From NCBI GenBank assembly GCA_005880605.1, contig VBIS01000143.1, positions 1 to 12,018 of the forward strand: DNA of 12,018 bases, in the 5' to 3' direction. Positions 1 through 5,853 of this stretch are shown here, in pieces. Source of the stretch: Chloroflexota bacterium. Its GTDB lineage: Bacteria > Chloroflexota > Dormibacteria > CF-121. The position numbers were made by a program, and so were the translations under genes. How positions within the stretch are numbered: position 1 is the first letter of the stretch; every line of letters begins with the position of its first letter. The notes under the pieces are model-generated. The model was not told the DNA's origin and searched no databases. It worked only from the letters and a program-made list of their open reading frames with translations.

Positions 1-761
1 AGCTGTTGAGCGAAATGGACCTGCGCGATATGAACCACCCGTCGGTGCTCTTCCACGGCCTCGCCAATGAATCGACCGGCGGCATCGAGCGCGAGCAGGC
101 GCTCGCCAGCCTGCACAACCTCGATCGCGCCCTCGATGGAACGCGTCTCACGGGGCAGGCCGCCTACGGCAGCGAGCCCGACGACCGGACCAGCCGCCCG
201 CTCGACGTCGCTGGTCTTACCACGTACTACGGCGTTTTTTACAGGCCGGATCCCGGACCGGGCACGAGTCGCGCATTGCAAATCGCCCACGCCATCTTTC
301 CACAGAAACCGATCATGATCCTGGAGTACGGTCGCTGGTCCGACAATCTCGTTGACCAGGAAGAGCAGCGTCGGGTCCTGGCCGACACCTACCATGCGGC
401 AGCAGCGGAACTCGATACCAACCCGTCCGGCTTCGTCGGCGCGGCGGTCTGGTGGACCCTCGATGACTACTGGACGCAGCGCCCGGGTGTGAAGATCGAG
501 CATTTCGGTCTCTATGCGCCGAACGGCGATCCGCGACCGGCCGGCCTGCAGGCCGCCGAGCTCTTCGCCGGCGGGGCCGGGCAGGGGGCGAAGCAGAAGA
601 TCGTTTCCTCGGCAACCGGGCAGGCGCGGAAAGCGGCCCCGGCCCTGCGATTTTTTGGCTACCTCGCCTACGCGCTCGTCATCGCCCTGGCCATACCCGC
701 GACGATCTTGCTGGGGCTCCTCGTCACTCGGCCGCGGCCACGACGGATGGTGCGCTCCTGA
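1..761 (+). CDS. Glycoside hydrolase family 2 C-terminal part with membrane anchor (5' partial)
   Basis: This is the C-terminal part of a retaining glycosidase of the GH2 type (beta-galactosidase/glucuronidase superfamily); the frame is open to the window's left edge. Numbering from the TTG at position 6, the stretch NHPSVLFHGLANES carries the expected acid/base Glu of the N-E motif (Glu22, codon 69-71). MILEYGRW carries the expected nucleophile Glu (Glu107, codon 324-326). AAVWWTLDDYW is the usual end of the TIM barrel. Residues about 217-240 form a hydrophobic helix followed by an Arg-rich tail, so the enzyme is probably anchored by a C-terminal membrane segment with the catalytic domain outside; that is unusual for GH2. 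The stop codon overlaps the next start (TGATG), implying translational coupling. The substrate cannot be told from this fragment. Confidence 0.88.
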   Translation, partial: LLSEMDLRDMNHPSVLFHGLANESTGGIEREQALASLHNLDRALDGTRLTGQAAYGSEPDDRTSRPLDVAGLTTYYGVFYRPDPGPGTSRALQIAHAIFPQKPIMILEYGRWSDNLVDQEEQRRVLADTYHAAAAELDTNPSGFVGAAVWWTLDDYWTQRPGVKIEHFGLYAPNGDPRPAGLQAAELFAGGAGQGAKQKIVSSATGQARKAAPALRFFGYLAYALVIALAIPATILLGLLVTRPRPRRMVRS

Positions 762-1147
762 TGCACCAGGTGAGCGGGCGAGTGGTCGCTGTCTCGATAC
801 GGGCGGCGCTGATCGCCGGCGGCTGGATCGGCTTTGCCCTGGGCCTGGTCAGCGGTTGTGTGCTCGGGGCGATCCTCTCCTGGTTCTCGGGCGCCATCTT
901 GAGCTGGCAGCGGGATCTCACCTTCACGGTCGGCGTGACCGAACAGCTGCTACCCTTCGGCAACCAGATTCCGGTGCTCCAACGCCTGCAGGCGGATTGG
1001 TTCCTCGTTATCCCTGTTGTCGGTCTCCTGGTCGGAGGGTTCGCCGCGCTGGTCGGCGGATTGATCGGCGGCCTGGTGGCGGTCTCCTACAACCGCTCGC
1101 CGTTCGGGGTGCATGTGGTGGTCGAGGTACCCGACCAGACACCATAA
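761..1147 (+). CDS. Small glycine-rich two-helix membrane protein, unknown function
   Basis: This 128-residue protein is not one I recognise. It has two long hydrophobic stretches, about residues 10-45 and 80-108. The second is a glycine-zipper-like run (GLLVGGFAALVGGLIGG), suggesting tight helix packing or oligomerisation. A polar loop of about 35 residues joins them, and a short beta-like tail (VHVVVEVPD) ends the protein. Its ATG shares a base with the TGA of the anchored GH2 gene, so the two are very likely co-translated; a partner or membrane scaffold for the glycosidase is an inference only. The last 140 bp, including the stop, recur at 3422-3561 with about 91% identity. The gene ends facing the sedolisin gene, with a hairpin between them. 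Confidence 0.8.
   Translation: MHQVSGRVVAVSIRAALIAGGWIGFALGLVSGCVLGAILSWFSGAILSWQRDLTFTVGVTEQLLPFGNQIPVLQRLQADWFLVIPVVGLLVGGFAALVGGLIGGLVAVSYNRSPFGVHVVVEVPDQTP
1008..1147 (+). repeat. 140-bp direct repeat, upstream copy
   Basis: This is the 3' end of the 761-1147 gene. It aligns without gaps to 3422-3561 with an offset of 2414 bp; I count 12 differences in 140. Similarity stops abruptly at the left edge and at the stop codon on the right. The two copies bracket the sedolisin/LuxR segment. Confidence 0.93.
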
Positions 1148-1159
1148 CGGCGAATCATC

Positions 1160-1183
1160 GGGCCCAGCCGTGAGGCTGAGCCC
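1160..1183. terminator. Hairpin between convergent genes, probable bidirectional terminator
   Basis: Arms GGGCCCAGCC (1160-1169) and GGCTGAGCCC (1174-1183) pair over 10 bp with one C-A mismatch and a GTGA loop. The hairpin sits between the stop of the membrane-protein gene (1147) and that of the sedolisin gene (1206). There is no T-run on either side, so it is not a classic intrinsic terminator, but the position between converging genes fits termination. Confidence 0.5.
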
Positions 1184-1205
1184 GCTGAATCGAGGGAACC
1201 AGGGC

Positions 1206-2588
1206 CTAGTGGCCGTCAGCCGTGAGGGCTGCGACCAGCCGGGTCGCGTCGATCGTCCCCAAACCGCTCGCCATGTCGTAGCCGGGGCCGGCGCTGAAGC
1301 CCGGAACCGTGGTATCCACTTCAGCCGCCGTCCCACAAGCACTGGCACAGAAGGTGTAGCTGTTGTCGCCAGAGGTGACGTCGACGAGCCCGCTGTCGGC
1401 ACGCCCGGAGAGCCGATAAAGACGATCGTTCAGCAGGCCGAGCCGCTTGCCGGCTGCCTGATCGGCAATGGCGACAATCCCGGCAAACAGCGGAGAGGCC
1501 TCGCTCGTTCCGCAGGTCAACAGCCAGCCCCGGTAACGAGGATTGGGGTCGAACGTCTCGACCAACCAGGGGCCGAAACAGAAGGCGGCCAGGCTGACGT
1601 CGGGCACACCTCGGCGCTGTCCAACCACGCGCGCCACGGAATCCTGGTAGTCGGGTCGTGCAAAGACGTGCGAGGGGCCGCCGCCAGTGGCGCCGTAGTC
1701 GTTCCAGACGATATCGGGAGCCGTCCGGTTCGCATTGGCATCCAGCTGGATCCGGGTTCCGCCCACCGACGTCACCAGGGGATCCGATGCCGGCCAGCCC
1801 ACCACCTGCGTGGGGTAACAACAGGTCAGGTCGACCGTTCCGCCGGTCGCGCCATTGTCGCCGGACGCCGCCAGCACCGTGACGCCGTGCCGGTATGCAT
1901 TCTTGAACGCGGACCGCAGGTCGAGCAGAGACTGTTGCGAAGGGAAGGTTTCCTCGGTGGCAGCGAAGCTCTGCGAGATCACGTCGCCAAGGTTGTTGTC
2001 GATCACGTAGTTCTCTGCCTGAACGATTTCCGGAAATCCCTGAACGCCTTCCGTCTCGGAAACCGGCGTGGTGACCAGCAGGATGTTGGCGCCGGGCGCC
2101 ACCTCGTGCGCCACCTCAACGTCGAGCGTCGTCTCGTAGGCCCAGTTGACCTCCTCGGGGTTACGGGAGTCAAATTTGACCGGACCGGCTGGACTGATGA
2201 TCTGAAAGGACGGCGGAGCCGGGAGGCCGAACTGTTCGTCAAACGTGGCCAGGTCTTTCCGGATGGTCGGGGATCCAAACGCGTCCACGATCACGATCGT
2301 GCGGCCGCGACCGTCAAGCCCTCGCGCAAAGAGCGGCCCAAGGTTGTAGGCGGCGCGGAACTCTGCCGGACCCATGCAGGTGAGCGGCCAGCCATTCTGT
2401 AGCGTGATCTGCAGGCATTGGGCCAGCGTGGGCAACGGCTGGTTCTGGTGGGCGAACAGCATCGGGTGCGCAATCAGCGGACGCGGCACAACCCGGGCGT
2501 GCCCATTCATCGAGCCTGGCGACGCCATCGTCGCCATCAGGCTCAGGCTGAGCACGACGACCGCTGACGAGAGAAAGCTTCGTTTCAT
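1206..2588 (-). CDS. Secreted sedolisin-type serine-carboxyl peptidase (MEROPS S53)
   Basis: This is an exported acid peptidase of the sedolisin/kumamolisin family, 460 residues. A signal peptide is evident (KR, then a hydrophobic run to about residue 22). The catalytic residues can be placed: Glu152 and Asp156 in YETTLDVE, the oxyanion Asp244 in ASGDNGA, and the nucleophile Ser362 in CGTSEASP. The start of the mature fold (YNLGPLF, then GRGRTIVIVDAFG) lies near residues 81-106. Only about 60 residues separate the signal peptide from this fold, whereas many sedolisins have a prodomain of about 150-200 residues. Eight cysteines, including a CC pair, suggest disulfides. AAGGAGGAGG a few bases before the ATG is a strong ribosome site. 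The gene diverges from the membrane-bound LuxR gene, a plausible regulator. The fold assignment is firm; the substrate is unknown. Confidence 0.93.
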   Translation of the reverse strand: MKRSFLSSAVVVLSLSLMATMASPGSMNGHARVVPRPLIAHPMLFAHQNQPLPTLAQCLQITLQNGWPLTCMGPAEFRAAYNLGPLFARGLDGRGRTIVIVDAFGSPTIRKDLATFDEQFGLPAPPSFQIISPAGPVKFDSRNPEEVNWAYETTLDVEVAHEVAPGANILLVTTPVSETEGVQGFPEIVQAENYVIDNNLGDVISQSFAATEETFPSQQSLLDLRSAFKNAYRHGVTVLAASGDNGATGGTVDLTCCYPTQVVGWPASDPLVTSVGGTRIQLDANANRTAPDIVWNDYGATGGGPSHVFARPDYQDSVARVVGQRRGVPDVSLAAFCFGPWLVETFDPNPRYRGWLLTCGTSEASPLFAGIVAIADQAAGKRLGLLNDRLYRLSGRADSGLVDVTSGDNSYTFCASACGTAAEVDTTVPGFSAGPGYDMASGLGTIDATRLVAALTADGH

Positions 2589-2722
2589 GTCCCCTCCTCC
2601 TTACTATGTCGCGACGCCACTCGCACTATGGGTGCTGCTTCTGCCGCCGTCTTCCGTAATGGCTACGGATCTTTGGCTGCGCCGCGGGGGGCGTAGTATG
2701 CGGTGGGCGCGCGGAGCGGCAG

Positions 2723-3388
2723 ATGAGGACACAACCGAGCGGGGCTGCGGCGGGCAGGGCTGTCGGCGACGGCCGCCCAGGGATGCCGCCGTGTGGGCTC
2801 GCCGGCACCCACCTTGAGCCTTACCTGGCGGTGCTCTGCATCGCATTTTTGGCCGGTATCTTTACGGCCGAGCTCCTGACCCCAACGGCGGTCGTCAGCG
2901 TGCTGGGGACGCTCCCAGTGATCCTGGCCGCCTGGACCATGTCCGGCAGGCTCGCTGGCATCGTCTTCGCCGCCGCCCTGGTCGAGCTCAGCGGATCACT
3001 CGTGCTGGAACCCGCCAGTCGACCGACGCTGGTCCTGGTCGGGCTGGCCGCGGTGGCGCTCGCAATCCTCACCCGCGTCTACGCGAGAAGTCTGGCTGAC
3101 CTGGTTGCCAACCCTCAGACCGGAAAGAGCGCCCAGCCATCGGCGGGAGTGGTCGTCCGGGGCGCGCCCATCACCTTTGAGGGTTGCCCCAGGGCACTGA
3201 CCAGGCGGGAGCAGGAGGTGGCCTACCTCGCGGCCCGGGGGTTCACCGCCGCTGAGATCGGAGAACGGCTACATATCGGCCATCGAACCGTTGAGACGCA
3301 CCTGGCCGGTGTCTATGGCAAGCTGATGATCCGCTCGCGCCGGGAACTGATCCGGATGGCCGCGGCGCCGCCAAAGCCCAGCATGTGA
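2723..3388 (+). CDS. Membrane-tethered LuxR-type transcriptional regulator
   Basis: The 221-residue protein has an N-terminal hydrophobic domain with about three to four membrane helices (roughly residues 33-52, 55-72, 76-95 and 101-118). A short linker leads to a C-terminal LuxR/GerE helix-turn-helix (about 158-212). The HTH shows LTRREQEVAYLAARG, the AEIGERLHIGHRTVETH recognition region and the VYGKL ending. There is no receiver or known ligand domain, so it probably reads a membrane or envelope signal through the helices. GGAG lies six bases before the ATG. The gene is divergent from the sedolisin gene across 134 bp (2589-2722), so control of that protease is a reasonable inference. Its stop overlaps the GTG of the small reading frame that follows. 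Confidence 0.85.
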   Translation: MRTQPSGAAAGRAVGDGRPGMPPCGLAGTHLEPYLAVLCIAFLAGIFTAELLTPTAVVSVLGTLPVILAAWTMSGRLAGIVFAAALVELSGSLVLEPASRPTLVLVGLAAVALAILTRVYARSLADLVANPQTGKSAQPSAGVVVRGAPITFEGCPRALTRREQEVAYLAARGFTAAEIGERLHIGHRTVETHLAGVYGKLMIRSRRELIRMAAAPPKPSM

Positions 3389-3561
3389 CCGGGGGCGCGG
3401 CGCGCCCGCCCTCCCGGACGATTATCCCTGTTGTCGGTCTCCTGGTCGGAGGGTTCGCCGCGCTGGTCGGCGGGGTGAGCGGCGGCCTGGTGGCGGTTTC
3501 CCACAACCGCTCGCCGTTCGGGGTGCGGGTGGTGGTCGAGGTGCCCGACCTGGCTCCGTAA
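3385..3561 (+). CDS. 58-codon chimeric ORF: truncated copy of the small membrane protein
   Basis: A GTG that overlaps the luxR stop (GTGA at 3385-3388) opens a frame of 58 codons. The first 12 residues are novel (MTGGAARPPSRT). The remainder matches the C-terminal helix and tail of the 761-1147 protein, with the same ending (VVVEVPD then a TAA). There are no internal stops. I count four synonymous and eight non-synonymous base changes against the upstream copy. The predicted product is a single-pass glycine-zipper peptide. It could be a live, luxR-coupled small membrane protein, or a 5'-deleted remnant that happens to stay open. I see no convincing Shine-Dalgarno, so expression would rely on coupling. 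A possible short hairpin (3393-3407, GGGCGC/GCGCCC) lies inside its first codons. Confidence 0.45.
   Translation: MTGGAARPPSRTIIPVVGLLVGGFAALVGGVSGGLVAVSHNRSPFGVRVVVEVPDLAP
3422..3561 (+). repeat. 140-bp direct repeat, downstream copy
   Basis: Second copy of 1008-1147, gapless and about 91% identical. It begins 33 bp after the luxR stop and ends at a TAA in the same place as the upstream copy. The sequence after the stop (3562-3654) shows no similarity to that after 1147. I see no gene in 3562-3654. Confidence 0.93.
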
Positions 3562-3654
3562 CCGACACGCGACCGGGCGGTTGCTGAGCCTCGACCATTT
3601 CTCACCCGCCTCCCATCAAACCGAAAGGTACGGTGCCTAGGCTGGGCCACAATC

Positions 3655-4665
3655 ATGAAGCGGGGGGCCGGCAGGCTGTTGAGCCTGCTCATTCACCCGC
3701 TGCTCATCGGCCTCCTCGTGGTTCCCGGCAGTGGTGTCCTGGCGGGCCCAACGGTTTCGGTCTCGCCAACCGCGCAGTCGACCCGGCTGCTAGCCGTACC
3801 TCCGGCACCGAAGGCGGTAGCCGAACTGCCGGTGACAACGCTCATCACTCCGTCGGCATTCGACACGCTGCAAGCCGACCTGCAGGCGATCGCCGCGCAA
3901 AGCGGGGCCCAAGTCGGGATCAGCCTGCAGGAATTGAGTGGGCCGCGGCGGAATAATCTCTCCCTCAACGGCAGTCAGAGCTTCTATGCGGCGAGCGCGT
4001 ACAAGGTCCCGCTCCTGATGGCCGAGGCCCAGCAGGTGGCGTCCGGCCAGGCGAGCCCGTCCGAGCGGCTCTGCTTTGACCCCCGCGATGCCGAGGACGG
4101 ATGGTTCACGGACTATGGCGACGGTTCCTGTTTCACACGCGACGAGCTGGCGGTGAGGGCCGGCCGCTACTCGGACAACACTGCGGCGCATATCCTGGTC
4201 CGCTACCTGGGCGGCCCGGATGCCCTCAACCGTTTTGCGAAATCGTTTGGGATGAAGGCATCAGCCCTCTGGGACCCAAATACCACGACCGCCGATGACC
4301 TGACCGCCGCCTGGGTGAATGAAGCGCTCGGCCGGTTGGGCGGCACGACCGCACAGCGCTGGCTGTACCCCGTGCTGAGCCACACCGCGTACGAGCATGG
4401 GATCCCCGCCGGGCTTCCCGGTTCGGCGACGGTGGTGCACAAGGTCGGAGCCATGTACGGAACCGAGAACGACTCGGCCTACGTCGTCAATGGACGGATC
4501 TCGTATGTGCTCTCGGTCTCGGTTGACGGCATCGACGAAGCCGCGGGCTGGTCAGTGATCGCTCGCATCTCCGCGCGGATCTGGCAGTACGAGCTCAGCC
4601 GGCCGGAATTCGTGGTGCCGGTTATCCCGCCTGAGGCGCCGCGTCAACCGGAGACCCGTTACTAG
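3655..4665 (+). CDS. Secreted class-A beta-lactamase-fold serine hydrolase without the deacylation motif
   Basis: This 336-residue protein has a signal peptide (to about residue 30, VLAG) and a proline/serine-rich linker to about 65. A penicillin-recognising domain follows, with the S-x-x-K motif SAYK (Ser114, Lys117) and the SDN motif (173-175). The expected Glu-x-x-Leu-Asn of the omega loop is absent: DPNTTTADDL occupies the equivalent area. K-T-G is replaced by KVG (263-265). It is therefore probably an acylating serine hydrolase or PBP-like protein and not an efficient beta-lactamase. No clear ribosome site precedes the ATG; TAGGCT at 3638-3643 could be a -10 element for a very short leader. 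The 3' end overlaps the converging oxidoreductase gene by 44 bp. Confidence 0.85.
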   Translation: MKRGAGRLLSLLIHPLLIGLLVVPGSGVLAGPTVSVSPTAQSTRLLAVPPAPKAVAELPVTTLITPSAFDTLQADLQAIAAQSGAQVGISLQELSGPRRNNLSLNGSQSFYAASAYKVPLLMAEAQQVASGQASPSERLCFDPRDAEDGWFTDYGDGSCFTRDELAVRAGRYSDNTAAHILVRYLGGPDALNRFAKSFGMKASALWDPNTTTADDLTAAWVNEALGRLGGTTAQRWLYPVLSHTAYEHGIPAGLPGSATVVHKVGAMYGTENDSAYVVNGRISYVLSVSVDGIDEAAGWSVIARISARIWQYELSRPEFVVPVIPPEAPRQPETRY

Positions 4666-5167
4666 TCCACGGACGCAGCTCGAACACCGGATGGTGGAGC
4701 GCGGCGGCGTGGGGATCGGTGAACATCTCGGCGGCGCCGAGCAGTGAGCCCAGCATGAAACGGCCCAGGCCGAGCGGAATGCTGCTCACGAACGGTGTCA
4801 GCGTGTCGCGATAGAACGTCTCCGCCTCCGTCGTCGACAGTTCGCGCGCGCCAACCGCTTCGGCTCGACGATTGATCGTGACGGTCGCCCGGCCCGCGGC
4901 GCGAAGATTCCGGGCCCAGTTCGTATCGCCAAAGGTGGCGATTACCCAGCGGCGACCATCGATCGAGACGACGGCGACCGGGGTGGTTCGATCCAGACCG
5001 CTGGTACGACCGCGAACTGTGAGCAGGGCGTTGGGGCCCATCGGCAGGCCACCGCGGAGCAGCCGGCGGGCGATCGGATTGAAGAGGCTCACAAAGAAAG
5101 GCGGGCGGGAGGGGGCTTTGCCGCCCTGCGCCGGCGGGTGATTGATCTGCTCTGCTGGCATAGCCAT
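4622..5167 (-). CDS. Deazaflavin (F420)-dependent nitroreductase-family oxidoreductase, Ddn-like
   Basis: The 181-residue protein matches the DUF385/Ddn family, small split-barrel enzymes that use reduced F420 (or a related flavin) to reduce quinones or nitro compounds. Visible family signatures are NPIARRLLRGGLP (30-42), GPNALLTVRGRTSGLDRTTPVAVV (44-67), and FGDTNWARNLRAAG (79-92) with the conserved Asn-Leu-Arg near the cofactor. CCGGAGG lies five bases before the ATG. Two copies of an inverted-repeat operator sit in the leader and promoter, next to a TetR gene that reads the same way, so repression by that TetR is likely. Its last 44 bp run antisense to the end of the serine hydrolase gene. 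Whether the host makes F420 cannot be seen here. Confidence 0.88.
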   Translation of the reverse strand: MAMPAEQINHPPAQGGKAPSRPPFFVSLFNPIARRLLRGGLPMGPNALLTVRGRTSGLDRTTPVAVVSIDGRRWVIATFGDTNWARNLRAAGRATVTINRRAEAVGARELSTTEAETFYRDTLTPFVSSIPLGLGRFMLGSLLGAAEMFTDPHAAALHHPVFELRPWTSNGSPVDAAPQAG

Positions 5168-5185
5168 GGGGACCTCCGGGGTAAT

Positions 5186-5203
5186 GTCAATCAGTTGATT
5201 GAC
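5186..5203. promoter_or_regulatory. TetR-type operator, site 1 (perfect inverted repeat)
   Basis: GTCAATCA and TGATTGAC are perfect 8-bp arms around a GT centre. The site lies 19 bp before the oxidoreductase start, at or just after its likely transcription start, where a bound repressor would block initiation. Confidence 0.7.
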
Positions 5204-5206
5204 CCC

Positions 5207-5235
5207 AGCATAGCAGATCGGTCAATCAGTTGCTT
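5207..5235 (-). promoter_or_regulatory. Candidate promoter of the Ddn-like gene
   Basis: On the minus strand a -10-like TATGCT lies at 5212-5207. A 17-bp spacer places a poor -35 (AAGCAA) at 5235-5230, inside operator site 2; the start point would fall inside site 1. Two operators flanking a -10 is a common repression layout. The -35 is weak, so this is a prediction from position and from the -10. Confidence 0.4.
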
Positions 5236-5238
5236 GAC
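5221..5238. promoter_or_regulatory. TetR-type operator, site 2 (one mismatch)
   Basis: GTCAATCA-GT-TGCTTGAC repeats site 1 with a single change, 35 bp away. It overlaps the last codons and TGA stop (5228-5226) of the tetR gene, so the operator is embedded in the coding end of its own presumed regulator. Confidence 0.65.
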
Positions 5239-5790
5239 GCGCTTCGGATTCGTTTTTGCGGCGCAATACCAAGCCAGCGTTCGAGCTGCCGGAAGGCCCG
5301 ATCGGAGCGGTCGGCGGAGGCGGTGCTCGGCAGCGTGATGCTCGTGAGCGTGGCCATGATCAGCGCGGCCACGTCGTCGGAGTCGAGGTCGGGCGCCAGG
5401 TAGCCATCCCGCGCTGCGCGCGCGAGCAATCCGCGAAGGGTCCGCTGCCAGGCTTGGAACGCCTCGGCCATGATTCGAGCCAGCGACTCATCCCGCGCCG
5501 AGCGAAGCGCGAGCTCGCCCATGACGGCGCCGACTTCGGGTTCATCGCGGAGCAACTTCCGTACGGCGCGCAGATGGTTGCGAAGCTGATCCGCGGCGGA
5601 TCAGCGCCTCCTTGGTCGGAAAGTAATAGTGGAGAGTCGCGATATTCAGGCCGACGCCCGCCGCCACCTCGCGCGTCCGCAGCCCTTCGAAACCTCGCTC
5701 GGCGATCTGGTTGAACGCCGCTTCGACCAGCGCCTGTTCGCGGTCTTCCTTGTGGGAGCGGTTGGGACGCGGGCCGCTGACCGAACTCAT
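5226..5790 (-). pseudogene. TetR-family regulator interrupted by a frameshift
   Basis: The N-terminal part starts at the ATG at 5790 and gives a normal TetR helix-turn-helix: REQALVEAAFNQIAERGFEGLRTREVAAGVGLNIATLHYYFPTKEALIR. It then runs into non-TetR residues and a stop at 5542. The ligand-binding half lies in another frame, readable from about 5600 (ADQLRNHLRAVRKLLRDEPE) through a typical TetR C-domain to the stop at 5226. Joined, the two parts give about 188 residues, the usual length. The shift falls in CGCCGCGG, inside a perfect palindrome, and amounts to one inserted or two lost bases. It is either a real lesion or a sequencing/assembly error. The gene lies between its two presumed targets (Ddn-like and VOC genes), with operators at both ends. 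Confidence 0.82.
5585..5605. repeat. Perfect 21-nt palindrome at the tetR frameshift
   Basis: Arms GCTGATCCGC (5585-5594) and GCGGATCAGC (5596-5605) are exact reverse complements around one G. The reading-frame change in tetR falls within it. Such GC-rich hairpins promote replication slippage and also polymerase or assembly errors. Confidence 0.85.
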
Positions 5791-5797
5791 TCGAAAA

Positions 5798-5817
5798 TCA
5801 ATTAAACACTTGATTGA
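5798..5817. promoter_or_regulatory. Third TCAAT-type inverted repeat, tetR/VOC divergent region
   Basis: TCAATTAA and TTGATTGA flank an ACAC centre, with one mismatch between the arms. The half-site matches sites 1 and 2, but the centre is wider by several bases. It covers a TTTAAT -10-like element on the minus strand (5806-5801) about ten bases before the tetR ATG, and lies upstream of the VOC gene. Autoregulation and co-regulation are inferred. Confidence 0.5.
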
Positions 5818-5853
5818 GTCGTTCCGTGTAAGCTCGCGAGCAGGAGGTGGGCA

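Noticed and set aside
1113..2402. Long plus-strand reading frame of 429 codons opposite the sedolisin gene
   Set aside because: It lies antisense to a gene with full S53 catalytic motifs and a strong ribosome site; its own translation shows no domain and is Arg/Gly-rich, as expected for a shadow frame in high-GC DNA.
3393..3407. Terminator hairpin after luxR
   Set aside because: Arms are only 6 bp in very GC-rich sequence with no T-run, and the small overlapping ORF argues for read-through; too weak to list separately.
1148..3421. Transposon or integrative element with its own recombinase
   Set aside because: The bracketed segment contains only the sedolisin and LuxR genes; I see no transposase, integrase, terminal inverted repeats or target-site duplication.
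3655..4665. Antibiotic-resistance beta-lactamase
   Set aside because: The deacylation ExxLN motif is absent and KTG is altered, so calling it a functional resistance enzyme is not supported.
5542..5605. Programmed ribosomal frameshift in tetR
   Set aside because: A hairpin is present, but there is no slippery heptamer or stimulatory arrangement typical of programmed shifts, and TetR genes are not known to need one; a lesion or sequence error is simpler.
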